Position numbers and translations under genes: made by a program. Below the pieces are notes generated by a model, which did not search any database, was not told where the DNA came from, and saw only the letters and a list, made by a program, of their open reading frames with translations. Positions 8,949 to 17,633 of a stretch of DNA of 60,886 nt are shown piece after piece. Origin of the DNA: Enterocloster asparagiformis (GTDB taxonomy: Bacteria > Bacillota > Clostridia > Lachnospirales > Lachnospiraceae); NCBI GenBank assembly GCA_018380885.1, contig JAGZSY010000031.1:1-60886 (forward strand), in the 5' to 3' direction. Each line of letters opens with the position of its first letter. Position 1 is the first letter of the stretch.

Positions 8949-9521
8949 TCACACCTTCTCTTCCAGGACAAAATCCAGATCCATAACCCGCCGCACGTCC
9001 CGCGTTCTGCGGGAGGCAACCTCCACCGGGTAAATTTTATAGTACAGCGACGGCTTATATGGGACGTTGGGATAATTCCACAGCCGCACTTTTTCATACC
9101 GGTCGATTTTCTGCAGCTCCACCTTGATTTTGTAGGCGTTCTGTTCCGTCCTCTCGCCCAGCATTTCCCGGGAAATAACCGGGGTGTCGTTCAGCGTCTG
9201 GACGATGCGCCCCATGATCCGCTGTTCCTCCATCTGCCGGAATTTCAGATCGCTGATGGAGTAGACCGTTATCATGTAATAGAGAGAGAGAAAACAGGAG
9301 GGAAATACCTGGGTGGCGAAATCCCGGTTCGTCACCCCCAGGGATACAATTTCCTCCGACTCCTCCAGGTCGTACAGGTTGATCCCCACCACAAAGTCTC
9401 CCCGCTCGTCCGGGCTGCACAGGCCGATGCCGTCCTCGTTTGGCACAAGATCCGGAACCAGATCCCCGCGCAGCAGACTGACCAGCGCGCCGCTGATCTC
9501 TGATATAATCGAATAGCCCAT
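8949..9521 (-). CDS. Pvc16/DUF4255 family tail-terminator-like protein
   Basis: 190 aa. The N-terminal half, with 'SIISEISGALVSLLRGDLV' followed by a region ending FPSCFLSLYYMITVYS, matches the DUF4255/Pvc16 N-terminal family found in essentially all extracellular contractile injection clusters, where it caps the end of the sheath-tube distal to the baseplate. AGGAG lies 7 nt before ATG 9521; a GTG two codons upstream would be only 1 nt from the site. Full family length. It stands between the MORN-repeat gene (166-bp gap) and the beta-sandwich gene. Confidence 0.88.
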   Translation of the reverse strand: MGYSIISEISGALVSLLRGDLVPDLVPNEDGIGLCSPDERGDFVVGINLYDLEESEEIVSLGVTNRDFATQVFPSCFLSLYYMITVYSISDLKFRQMEEQRIMGRIVQTLNDTPVISREMLGERTEQNAYKIKVELQKIDRYEKVRLWNYPNVPYKPSLYYKIYPVEVASRRTRDVRRVMDLDFVLEEKV

Positions 9522-9580
9522 TCCCACACTCCTTTCCCGTTGCGGCGCGGCAGAAGCACACGGCCGCCAGGGACGTACGC

Positions 9581-9594
9581 TCAGCGGCCGCTGA
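9581..9594. other. 14-bp perfect palindrome in the gap before the DUF4255 gene
   Basis: The sequence TCAGCGGCCGCTGA is perfectly self-complementary. It lies in the 166-bp gap between the MORN gene stop (9688) and the DUF4255 start (9521), which is otherwise without a gene. It may be a processing or regulatory site, or chance in GC-rich DNA. Confidence 0.3.
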
Positions 9595-9687
9595 CCGCCT
9601 GCGGAACGCCGGAACGCCTCGCCGCAATACCGGGCGTCCGGATGCCGGTCATCTCCGCCTGCTCATCTTTCAGCGCTGCCAAATCCG

Positions 9688-11670
9688 CTACTCCGGCTTC
9701 AGCTCCTCCGCCGCTTCTTCCGATCCCGCTGCTTCGCCTGCGGTCTCTCCCGCTCCGGCTGCTTCGTCTGCGGGCCCTCCCGGCCCGGCCGCTTCGCCTG
9801 CGGTCTCTCCCGCCCCGGCTGCTTCGCTTGCGGGCCCTCCCGGCCCGGCTGCTTCGCCTGCGGTCTCTCCCGGCCCCGCTGCTTCACCTGCGGGCCCTCC
9901 CGCCCCGGCTGCTTCGCCTGCGGGCCCTCCCGGCCCTTTCTCCCCGTCTCCCGCAATATCTGCGTTTTCCGCCTCTGCGCCGTCGGCCGGCGGCTCCGTC
10001 CTGACGCCCTGGATGAACAGGCCGTCGAATACCACCGCTCCGTTGGCGGAATCATACAGGGTTCCCCTGCCGTTGTACACACCCAGCAGAAACTCCCCTT
10101 CGTACAGCAGAATTCCGTTGGCGTCGTACAGACTGCCCTGGCCGTCGTACAGGCCGTTTCTGAAGCTGCCCTCGTAGAGAAGCGTCTCCGTCTGGGGATC
10201 GTAGCGCTTTCCGGCGCCGCAGTACTCGTCCTGGTAAAAGGCGCCCTCATATATCAGCTTTCCCTCCTGGTCAAAGGCCTTCCCCTGCCCGGAGCGCCGC
10301 CCCTGCTCCCACTGGCCGTCATAGAGCAGGACCCCTTTCCGGTACAGCTTGCCCGAACCGTGGTACTCCCCCTCCTTAAACTCTCCGTCATAGGTCAGGA
10401 CCCCTTCAGAGTCAAACTGCTTTCCCGCTCCGCTTTCCAGGCCGTCCAAAAAGGTCCCCTGATAAATCAATACCCCCTCTGTCCCGTAAAGCTTCCCCTC
10501 CCCGCTAAAAGCCCCGTCCTCAAAGCTTCCCTGGTACAGCTTCTTTCCTTCCCGGTACAGCGTGCCCCGGCCGTGGTAGCTTCCGCCTGATATCCCGCCC
10601 TCATAGAGCAGGTTTCCCGACTCGTCGTAGAGCGTGGTGGTGCCCTCAGACAGCTGCCCCTCCTCAAACGTGCCCTCCTCCACCAGGTTTCCCCGGCGGT
10701 ACGAGCGTCCGCCGCCCTCCGGCATACCGGCGCTGAAAGCGCCCGTATACAGCGGGTCTCCTTTGCCGTCGTAGGACGTGCCCTGGCCCTCAAACATCCC
10801 GGCAGAGAAATCCCCCCTGTAACGCACCGTCCCATCCGCCCGGTACAACACGCCGTTTCCACTGTACAGCCCTTTTTCAAAACCGCCCGTGTACTCCAGC
10901 GCGCCGTCCGCCCGGTACAGTCGGCCTTCCCCGTCATAGAGTCCCTGGGAGAAGCCACCTTCATACAAAACGCCTCCCGCCTCGCCGTACAGCTTCCCAA
11001 GGCCCTCGTATTTACCGGCGGAAAATTGGCCCTCGTATTGAAGGGAACCGTCCTCGCGGTAGAGAATGCCCTGCCCCTGGTACAGGTTCATGGAAAATCC
11101 GCCCTTATAGCAGGTGTTTCCTCCGGGGTAAAAGGTCTCCCCAAGGCCGGAATACATCTCCAGCTCAAAATTGCCCTTGTAGCGCAGTTTTCCGTCGTAG
11201 CCGTAAAGGGTGCCGGGGCCGTTGATTCTGCCCTCCTCCAGACGGCCCTCGAACAGCACCAGGCCCGACTCCCGGCTGTCGATCAGCTTCACCTTTCCCG
11301 TATAGCCGACCATACCCGCCGTGTTGATCACCATGGTTTTTGTAAAAAAACGGGCCTGAATCTGGGGAACGCCAAAACGGATCAACAGGGAAACAGCTGC
11401 AATCAAAAGCAGGGTTCCCAGAAAAAGCAGCTTTTTCGCCACATAGCGGTCGCCGAACAGAACGTACTCCTTCAAAGACGCCGGTTTCTCCCCCACCCGC
11501 TTGATGCCCGTGCGGATATCCTCGGACATTTTTAGCATCAGATTGTTGGGGCTCAGCAGGCGGACCGCTTTTCGGTAAAGCATCTGAAATGGCGCGCACG
11601 CGATGCGCACAATCCGGCCGGCAAATAAACGAAATGCCTGAAAGAGATCAAATTGCCCTGAAAATTTCAT
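9688..11670 (-). CDS. Membrane-anchored MORN-repeat protein with Ala/Gly-rich tail
   Basis: 660 aa. A basic N-terminal region (1-79) is followed by one membrane helix (about 80-99), about 18 MORN repeats (consensus YEGxFxxGxYxGxG, about 125-560) and a tail of 10-residue repeats of the GEAAGPGGPA type. MORN repeats form a flat beta solenoid that binds lipids or proteins. In this cluster the protein could dock the contractile machine at the membrane or form a measuring scaffold (inference). It lies between a possible pseudokinase membrane protein and the DUF4255 gene, in the structural operon. GAGGAGAAGCTGAC before the ATG supports the start. Confidence 0.8.
   Translation of the reverse strand: MKFSGQFDLFQAFRLFAGRIVRIACAPFQMLYRKAVRLLSPNNLMLKMSEDIRTGIKRVGEKPASLKEYVLFGDRYVAKKLLFLGTLLLIAAVSLLIRFGVPQIQARFFTKTMVINTAGMVGYTGKVKLIDSRESGLVLFEGRLEEGRINGPGTLYGYDGKLRYKGNFELEMYSGLGETFYPGGNTCYKGGFSMNLYQGQGILYREDGSLQYEGQFSAGKYEGLGKLYGEAGGVLYEGGFSQGLYDGEGRLYRADGALEYTGGFEKGLYSGNGVLYRADGTVRYRGDFSAGMFEGQGTSYDGKGDPLYTGAFSAGMPEGGGRSYRRGNLVEEGTFEEGQLSEGTTTLYDESGNLLYEGGISGGSYHGRGTLYREGKKLYQGSFEDGAFSGEGKLYGTEGVLIYQGTFLDGLESGAGKQFDSEGVLTYDGEFKEGEYHGSGKLYRKGVLLYDGQWEQGRRSGQGKAFDQEGKLIYEGAFYQDEYCGAGKRYDPQTETLLYEGSFRNGLYDGQGSLYDANGILLYEGEFLLGVYNGRGTLYDSANGAVVFDGLFIQGVRTEPPADGAEAENADIAGDGEKGPGGPAGEAAGAGGPAGEAAGPGETAGEAAGPGGPASEAAGAGETAGEAAGPGGPADEAAGAGETAGEAAGSEEAAEELKPE
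9702..9945. repeat. 30-bp tandem repeats coding the MORN protein tail
   Basis: About seven to eight imperfect 30-bp units encode ten-residue blocks of the form G(P/A)G(G/E)(P/T)A(G/S/D)EAA. Alternating G-P and E-T versions give a secondary 60-bp pattern. The array is at the 3' end of the MORN gene, and its copy number probably varies between strains. Confidence 0.75.
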
Positions 11671-11693
11671 GTCAGCTTCTCCTCATTTACGCT

Positions 11694-12557
11694 CTACTCC
11701 CCGATTTCCAAGGTGCCGATATAGCGGAACACCTCCCGGCTTTCCCCCGGAAGCCCCGCCTGTCTGACTGTGAAAATCAGGTATATCACCGCCGCGGCCA
11801 GGAGCAGGGCCGCAGCCAGCTTTTTGGCGGCCGCGGCCGCAGCCTTGATGCGCTCCCACAGCCGAAACGGCCACGTCCGGGGGCTTTTTAGATCGTCCGG
11901 CGGCAGAGAGCTGAAGCGCTGCGCCAGCTCCCTGTACCGTCGGTAAATATCCATATAGTCCTCAAACAGCTCCTCTCCTTGCTCCAGCTCCCCGCAAAAT
12001 TCCTGCATTTCGGGGAGCACCCTGCGCCGGAATTCCTGCTCAAACAAACGCTGCAGGAGAACAGACAGCCGTTTGCAGGCCTGCTGCCGGCCGTATTGTC
12101 CGCAATTTCCCAGATCCCGCAGCCTGTAGTTGAACTCCACCTCCAGGCTTGGGCTCACTGCGATCTGGTCCTGATCCGCGGCATCGCAGAAAAAATACCA
12201 GGGCAGCTTTAACAATATTGCTTTTTCCAACAGCCGCAGTCCCACCTGAAGCCGCTCCTTGAGGGTGCTGTTCTCCCGCTCCAGGCGCTGCCTCAGCGCC
12301 GCGCCCCCGTGGTACGCCATAGCCACACAGAAATATTCGCCGCTGACAAAGCAGCCCTTAAAGTCCGTAAACGTCTCCGGGGCTACTTCCCTTGAAATAT
12401 AGTCCATGGCTCCGGCAATCACCTGCCGGTCCTTTGTGCGCAGCAGCGTCACAAGACCGCTCTTATCCCCGTCCCTGCAGATAAAGCGCTCCGTCCCCTC
12501 TTCCGCTCCGCAGCGCTTCACCACCGTGTAGCTTGTATCCAACGTCTGAATGACCAT
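11694..12557 (-). CDS. Single-pass membrane protein with possible pseudokinase fold
   Basis: 287 aa. The first 145 residues follow the order of a protein kinase lobe: a beta-rich start, a hinge-like segment (FCVAMAYHGGAALRQRL, 76-92), helices with LLEKAILLKLPW, then a 'DQIAVSPSLEVEFNY' stretch where a catalytic loop would lie, but HRD and DFG motifs are absent. A helical stretch, an Ala-rich segment and one membrane helix (about 246-264) close the protein, with about 20 residues beyond. This layout recalls EssB-type pseudokinase membrane proteins of type VII secretion, but only in outline. Next to the MORN protein it may help fix the machine to the membrane (inference). Confidence 0.5.
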   Translation of the reverse strand: MVIQTLDTSYTVVKRCGAEEGTERFICRDGDKSGLVTLLRTKDRQVIAGAMDYISREVAPETFTDFKGCFVSGEYFCVAMAYHGGAALRQRLERENSTLKERLQVGLRLLEKAILLKLPWYFFCDAADQDQIAVSPSLEVEFNYRLRDLGNCGQYGRQQACKRLSVLLQRLFEQEFRRRVLPEMQEFCGELEQGEELFEDYMDIYRRYRELAQRFSSLPPDDLKSPRTWPFRLWERIKAAAAAAKKLAAALLLAAAVIYLIFTVRQAGLPGESREVFRYIGTLEIGE

Positions 12558-12587
12558 ACTTCCTCACCGCCATCTGAATCCATTGTC

Positions 12588-14333
12588 TTATGTCTCATAC
12601 TCCCGCACGACCACAAAGATAGACGCCCGAACCTCCGGGAATGCCGCGCTCTGGGCCACTACCTCGTACACGCCCGGGACGTTGGGGGCCGTGTACAGGC
12701 CCTTGGAATCCACAGTCCCCGCCTCATCCTTCACGCTCCAGCACACCGCCTTTTCCAGCATGTTCTCGCAGACAGCTTCCAGATAATGGGATTCGCGCAC
12801 GTGAAGCTCCAGAATCCCGGGCGTAATATAGATCCGCTTGTCGCTCTTCTCCCGGACAGCGTCCCGCAGATCCCGGACAGCCGTCCAATGAACCTTCAGA
12901 TTTCCCTCCCTGGCCGGGGCCAGAAGCCTGGCGCCGATCACAAAGCTGCCCTTATTCACATCCAGCCTGGCGGCGATCTCCGCCTCCACCCCCTCCTTCT
13001 CAAACACCTCGGAGGAGCCGTAGGTCACCATGGTCTCCTCGTCCCGCTCCATTCCCAGCACGATAGCCGTCTGTCCCAGACCCAGGCCGTGAATAATCTC
13101 ATCCGAGAAAAAGCGCTCCCCCCGCTGTGCCGCCGCGGCCAGGGGAATCACCGCGACGCCCTTGCTGACGGCAATTCCCGGGACCTCCTCGCTCCCGCTG
13201 CCCTTTCCCCGCTTTCCGTCTCCCGGGCTTTGCCGCCCGCGTGCGGCCTCCAGCTCCCTCATCATCATCTGGTCCAGCGCTGTTTCCAGATACCCGTTCT
13301 TTACATACTGCCGAAAGGGCACATTGTCGATGCGTTCAATGATATAGGAGTCCCCTGCCGTCACAAAGAAAATCCTGGCCAGGTAGATGGGCTGGCGCGA
13401 TCCGGCCGCCGCGATATGCTCCATGGCCGTCCGGTAATAGCTGCGCACCATCTCGGCCTTCTCCTCCTCCTTGCCGATGCGCACGGTCTGTCTGCCCTCC
13501 CAGGTCTCCTTCTCACTGCGCCCGGAGATATGTAAACGCACGGAATCCGGGTCAATGGCAGCCGTACCCTCCACATTTGCGGAATCCGTAGTGTCCAGGC
13601 TGTACTCCAACTCATAAAAGCCCGTGCGCTCCACCAGCATCTCGTCAAACGTCACTTTGAGCTTTGTCTGGTTCTCATACAGCAGACAGGTCAAAATCAG
13701 GTCATAGGAAAACGACAGGGTCTTTCTGCTCAGGTTCTCCACCTCCACCCGCAGCCTGACCCGTTCTCCGGAGCGCACGTAGCGGGGCATGATCTGGCGG
13801 ATGCGCACGCCGTCCTTCCAATAGACGGTTTTTACGTCCTCGTACAGGGCGGACGGGGACATGTTCTCCACCTCCGGCTCCCGGTCCGTCAGATACAGGC
13901 GGCAGTCCTCCCGCACCTTGTTGTAGTCCACATCCCCGTCCCCCGGGGCCGGCGACACGTTTTTCGTCACATTGTGCACCCGGTCCGTTTCCGTCTCCCC
14001 GTATTCCAGGCACAGGTATATGTAAGGCCGGCCCGCCCCGCTGCGGCACGATTCAAACCCGTCCAGCATGGACAGCTTTTTGACCACCGGAGCGTCCAGC
14101 GCGATCTCCCGTCCCGTGGAATCCAGGGCGATTCCCGCCTCCACGGAAACCGTCTGCTCATCCAAGCCCACCACATACAGGCCGGCAACCACGCCGCAGC
14201 CGCTTAGATATCGGTTCAACATCCTGCGTTTGTTATTCATGTAGTCCTGCTCCAGCTCGAAATCGTCCACCGACAGCAGCTTTCCATAAAAATAATGATT
14301 CCGCTCAAAGGGAAACAGCTTTGTGTTCTTCAT
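12588..14333 (-). CDS. CIS baseplate-associated protein with C-terminal Ig-like domain
   Basis: 581 aa. The N-terminal 90 residues (FERNHYFYGKLLSVDDFELE, then NRYLSGCGVVAGLYV) are a signature seen in baseplate-region proteins of extracellular contractile injection systems. A beta-rich middle follows. The C-terminal 85 residues look like a bacterial Ig-like domain (ITPGILELHVRESHYLE; GLYTAPNVPGVYEVVAQS). It probably decorates or braces the baseplate wedge. It lies 23 bp after the TIGR02242-type gene in the structural operon. GAGAGGAGC before the ATG supports the start. Confidence 0.75.
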   Translation of the reverse strand: MKNTKLFPFERNHYFYGKLLSVDDFELEQDYMNNKRRMLNRYLSGCGVVAGLYVVGLDEQTVSVEAGIALDSTGREIALDAPVVKKLSMLDGFESCRSGAGRPYIYLCLEYGETETDRVHNVTKNVSPAPGDGDVDYNKVREDCRLYLTDREPEVENMSPSALYEDVKTVYWKDGVRIRQIMPRYVRSGERVRLRVEVENLSRKTLSFSYDLILTCLLYENQTKLKVTFDEMLVERTGFYELEYSLDTTDSANVEGTAAIDPDSVRLHISGRSEKETWEGRQTVRIGKEEEKAEMVRSYYRTAMEHIAAAGSRQPIYLARIFFVTAGDSYIIERIDNVPFRQYVKNGYLETALDQMMMRELEAARGRQSPGDGKRGKGSGSEEVPGIAVSKGVAVIPLAAAAQRGERFFSDEIIHGLGLGQTAIVLGMERDEETMVTYGSSEVFEKEGVEAEIAARLDVNKGSFVIGARLLAPAREGNLKVHWTAVRDLRDAVREKSDKRIYITPGILELHVRESHYLEAVCENMLEKAVCWSVKDEAGTVDSKGLYTAPNVPGVYEVVAQSAAFPEVRASIFVVVREYET

Positions 14334-14356
14334 ACATATATGCTCCTCTCAATGTA

Positions 14357-15493
14357 TTATAAAATCCCCTTACCCACCGACAGGAACGGCACCATAGACC
14401 GCCCGTCCAAAGCCGCCGCCTGATACCGCCCCAGCACGCTGTTCACCCCCACATAAGAATGCCCGTTCAGAAATATATACGGTCTCAGGACCGTCAGCTT
14501 CACATCCGTCTGGGCTGGTTTCATCTCATCTATGATCTTCATCAGAACTTTGTAGGCTTCCGTTGTGGGCACCACCCTGTCGCTTACCAGGACGGTCACC
14601 TGCTCCGCCCGGTTCCCGTAAAGCGCCTGAAGGCGGTCGTAATATTCCCGGTCCCGGGCGTATGCCTCCAGTTGGAAATGCTCCGCGCAAAAGGGAACCT
14701 CGCCATTGTAGAGCGCGATAAAGTCCATGAGCCCCTGCCTGGTGCCCCTGCGCCGGTAGAGGGCGAGTCCGTGCCGCAACAGCCTTCTCAGCTTTTCTTC
14801 CGGCCAGACGTCGCAGCTGCCGATATCCAGCCATCGGGCCAGGAAACCCAGATACTCCCTTTCCGTGGATTCCGCGTCCAATAGCAGGGCGCTTCCGCCG
14901 ATTCTGTCGTTCAGGTCCTCATACATGGTCTGAAACAGGGCCAGATAACGCTCCAAAAACATGGTTTTGCGGTCCGACTCCCGGTAAATCTCCGGCAGCT
15001 GCAAAATCCAGCTCTGTCTGGGAAAGCTGATTTTAATCCGGTTGATATAGGATTTCTCCTCCTGGCCGTACATCTCCAAAAGGAACCACAAATACCGCCC
15101 CGCCACCTCGTGGAGCAAAATATCCCCGGTTCCATCCGCGGCCTTTTGCAGGCAGGGGGACATCATTTCCCGCCGCTCTTCAATGGATCTGCCGTTGTCC
15201 GCAGCCAGCTCTTTTAAAGATATCCTGCGGCCCTTCCACACCAGCTCCTGTTCGTCCCAGGCGTAGATGCTGATCCTCACAGGAACCTTACCGCTGCCGC
15301 CGTACTCCATGGTCAGCCGATGCCAATTCATCTGCTCCTCCCGGCTGTCCAGAATCCTGGAGAGGAACGCGCAGCGCTCATGGCCGTCCTGCGCGGGCCT
15401 GAGGCCGTCCGCATCGTACTCCATCCGCTCCATATAGCCTCTGCGGTAATCCTGGGCCTTATTAAAAATAAAATAGTTCAGTCCCCGGTCCAT
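14357..15493 (-). CDS. Phage tail protein, TIGR02242-type (gpI-like) baseplate protein
   Basis: 378 aa. The region from about 165 to 290 carries the tail-protein domain: LPEIYRES, FLERYLALFQTMYEDLNDRI, LLDAESTEREYLGFLARWL and LYRRRGTRQGLMDFIALYNG. This family is related to P2 protein I and sits at the baseplate periphery with the J-like proteins. The extra N-terminal 160 residues are probably a beta-rich docking domain. The gene is 30 bp from the J-like gene upstream, with GGAGGGCGGAT before the ATG, as expected for a wedge assembly operon. Confidence 0.85.
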   Translation of the reverse strand: MDRGLNYFIFNKAQDYRRGYMERMEYDADGLRPAQDGHERCAFLSRILDSREEQMNWHRLTMEYGGSGKVPVRISIYAWDEQELVWKGRRISLKELAADNGRSIEERREMMSPCLQKAADGTGDILLHEVAGRYLWFLLEMYGQEEKSYINRIKISFPRQSWILQLPEIYRESDRKTMFLERYLALFQTMYEDLNDRIGGSALLLDAESTEREYLGFLARWLDIGSCDVWPEEKLRRLLRHGLALYRRRGTRQGLMDFIALYNGEVPFCAEHFQLEAYARDREYYDRLQALYGNRAEQVTVLVSDRVVPTTEAYKVLMKIIDEMKPAQTDVKLTVLRPYIFLNGHSYVGVNSVLGRYQAAALDGRSMVPFLSVGKGIL

Positions 15494-15523
15494 ATCCGCC
15501 CTCCTTTACGCCGCAATACACAG

Positions 15524-17620
15524 TTATTCGTCGATGGAAAATACACACTTGACCCCGGACAGCCACAGCACCCCGTTAGGCGGAAGGAGGAGATCCCCTC
15601 CGGCGCTGTAGCGCACTCCGCTTCCCCTTGTGTCAAAGGCCAGGGCCCTGATCCCGGCCACCTCCTCCATATGGTCCAGCGCACCATAGAGGGCGCAGTG
15701 GGAGACAACCGCCCCAAATTCCCGCTCATACCGCCTCATAAAATCCCCGATTCGCCCCTCGACCTTGGCCCTCAGATTGGCGTACTGTGATTTCAGAACA
15801 ATCTCGCAGAATACGGAAACTTCAATATATTCCGGCTGGATAACCGCGATGCCGGTTCCCAGCATCCGGTACTGCTCCAGATAATTCAGGATATTCCGTT
15901 CATAAGCGCGACTTAAAGTCCCCTTGCCCGAGACGGCGTAGGGCTTCACCACAATGTTCACGCCGGCGCTGCCGCCGGCTTGGGAAGCCCCCTGCCTCTG
16001 ATCCGCCGGAATCACCCGGCAGCTCTCGATCATAAGGCCGGGCGTCATTCTCACCCTCCGCTCATAATCCTCGTCGGACACGGCGCAGCCGCAGGCCCTC
16101 ACCGCCCGTTTTGCCCGGGCAAAGCTGTCCTCCAGCCCTTCCTCGTCCTCCCCTCCGGCTCCGTCCCTTATGTTGGTCAGGCGTATCCCGTCCGCCGCCA
16201 GCCCCAGCCGGTTTAACTTCCCGGCCTTTATATTGCCGCCGCTTCCCCGGCTCCTGGCGCAGGCGATCAGGAGTATCTCCCCTTCCGGCGCCATGCCGTG
16301 GACGCAGTCCCCGAAGCGGATGATCCCTTTCTCCGAATCAAATATATAGTCCCTGCTCTCCGGCCGGGAGCAGCTAAAATCCTCCACCTTATTCCACTGG
16401 AAGTACGCTTCCCGGTCCGGCCCGTCCCCGACCATGATCTCAAAGGGATCGTACAGCAGTTCCCGGTCCTCCAGGTCAATTTCCTGTCCGGGAAAACCCG
16501 TGCCCTCCCCGACCGCCTGGGACAGCGGGACCCCGTACTCCACGCTGACGATGCGGATGCCCATGACAGCGCCCGGTAGCTTGTCCCAGGGTATCCTAAC
16601 CACGGCGTTTCCCCGCTGCGCATCCACATCCTTCTCAAACTCCTCCCAGGGCTCGTACCCGCCCTTTCGTTTGACAAACACCCTGGATACTCCGGTGATA
16701 CCCAGATAGGTGTCCAACACCAGCTCCGGCCTCCCATCCGCCGGAAAATCCCGGTATTCCGCCAGCGTATCCTGCTGGACCACTTCGCCTACATTCGCGC
16801 TCGCAGCCGTGATCCATGGGGGCACATCGTATTCCTGATGCGTGAGGACGCCGCGGATATAGTATCCCGGCCGCTCCCTGACCGGCGTTTCTGCCATATC
16901 CTCCGGCAGCGTAAACCGGAGAAAACCATCCTGGAGAAGTCCCCGGGTACCATCCTCACACCAGGGGATGCCCTTCCAGCCCCCCTCTGCCCCATATTCC
17001 CAGGAGATGGAGGCCAAAGGCTCATACAGCTCGCCCACGATATGGCCGCGGGCCACCGGATAATTGTTGAAAATCTCCAGGTATACGGAAATCAACTCTT
17101 TTTGCGGAAGAGGGCGGTCAAAGCGGATATAGAAGGCGTTCCCCTGCATCGGCTCCCTGCCGAAGGGGTAAAACCGCAGGGAATGGCCGAACTGAAGCTG
17201 TTCTCTTTCCATATAATCCCAATTTCCATCCTGCGTCCCGCAGGCGCAGCCTGCTATATCCCCGGCAATCCGATAGCTTTGTTCCCGGGCTTCAAAACAA
17301 ATATCCCCGGCGAAGAACTTCATCCCGGCCATGACCGAGAGATCCTCCGGCACCCACATACAGCTTAAGGTGCGGGCCGGTATTTTTTTGCGGCGTCTGA
17401 TTCCCAGAAGCTTCAGATATTTCAGCTTGTTATCGATCCCGATCTGATCCATATAATACTGCTGGCTCTCTTTCATCCAGGCAAACAGCTCGATTAAGGT
17501 GATCCCCGGATCGTGGTAATTGTAATCCGTCCACTCAGGATACAGGCTGATGATCATGTTCCGGGCCGCACTGATGATATCCTCGTAATTTTCGTTATCC
17601 AGGTTAATATTCGGCAGCAT
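15524..17620 (-). CDS. Baseplate J-like protein 1 (TIGR02243-type)
   Basis: 698 aa. It opens with a segment typical of putative baseplate assembly proteins (YPEWTDYNYHDPGITLIELF, residues 31-50) and ends with gpJ-like parts (TRGSGVRYSAGGDLLLPPNG). A GNIKAGKLNRLG segment marks the usual loop near residue 480. It builds the baseplate wedge with gp25 and the second J-like protein, corresponding to Afp11/Pvc11. It starts 14 bp after the stop of the larger J-like gene, with GGAGGGCGGGGCGG as ribosome site. Confidence 0.9.
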   Translation of the reverse strand: MLPNINLDNENYEDIISAARNMIISLYPEWTDYNYHDPGITLIELFAWMKESQQYYMDQIGIDNKLKYLKLLGIRRRKKIPARTLSCMWVPEDLSVMAGMKFFAGDICFEAREQSYRIAGDIAGCACGTQDGNWDYMEREQLQFGHSLRFYPFGREPMQGNAFYIRFDRPLPQKELISVYLEIFNNYPVARGHIVGELYEPLASISWEYGAEGGWKGIPWCEDGTRGLLQDGFLRFTLPEDMAETPVRERPGYYIRGVLTHQEYDVPPWITAASANVGEVVQQDTLAEYRDFPADGRPELVLDTYLGITGVSRVFVKRKGGYEPWEEFEKDVDAQRGNAVVRIPWDKLPGAVMGIRIVSVEYGVPLSQAVGEGTGFPGQEIDLEDRELLYDPFEIMVGDGPDREAYFQWNKVEDFSCSRPESRDYIFDSEKGIIRFGDCVHGMAPEGEILLIACARSRGSGGNIKAGKLNRLGLAADGIRLTNIRDGAGGEDEEGLEDSFARAKRAVRACGCAVSDEDYERRVRMTPGLMIESCRVIPADQRQGASQAGGSAGVNIVVKPYAVSGKGTLSRAYERNILNYLEQYRMLGTGIAVIQPEYIEVSVFCEIVLKSQYANLRAKVEGRIGDFMRRYEREFGAVVSHCALYGALDHMEEVAGIRALAFDTRGSGVRYSAGGDLLLPPNGVLWLSGVKCVFSIDE

Positions 17621-17633
17621 CCGCCCCGCCCTC

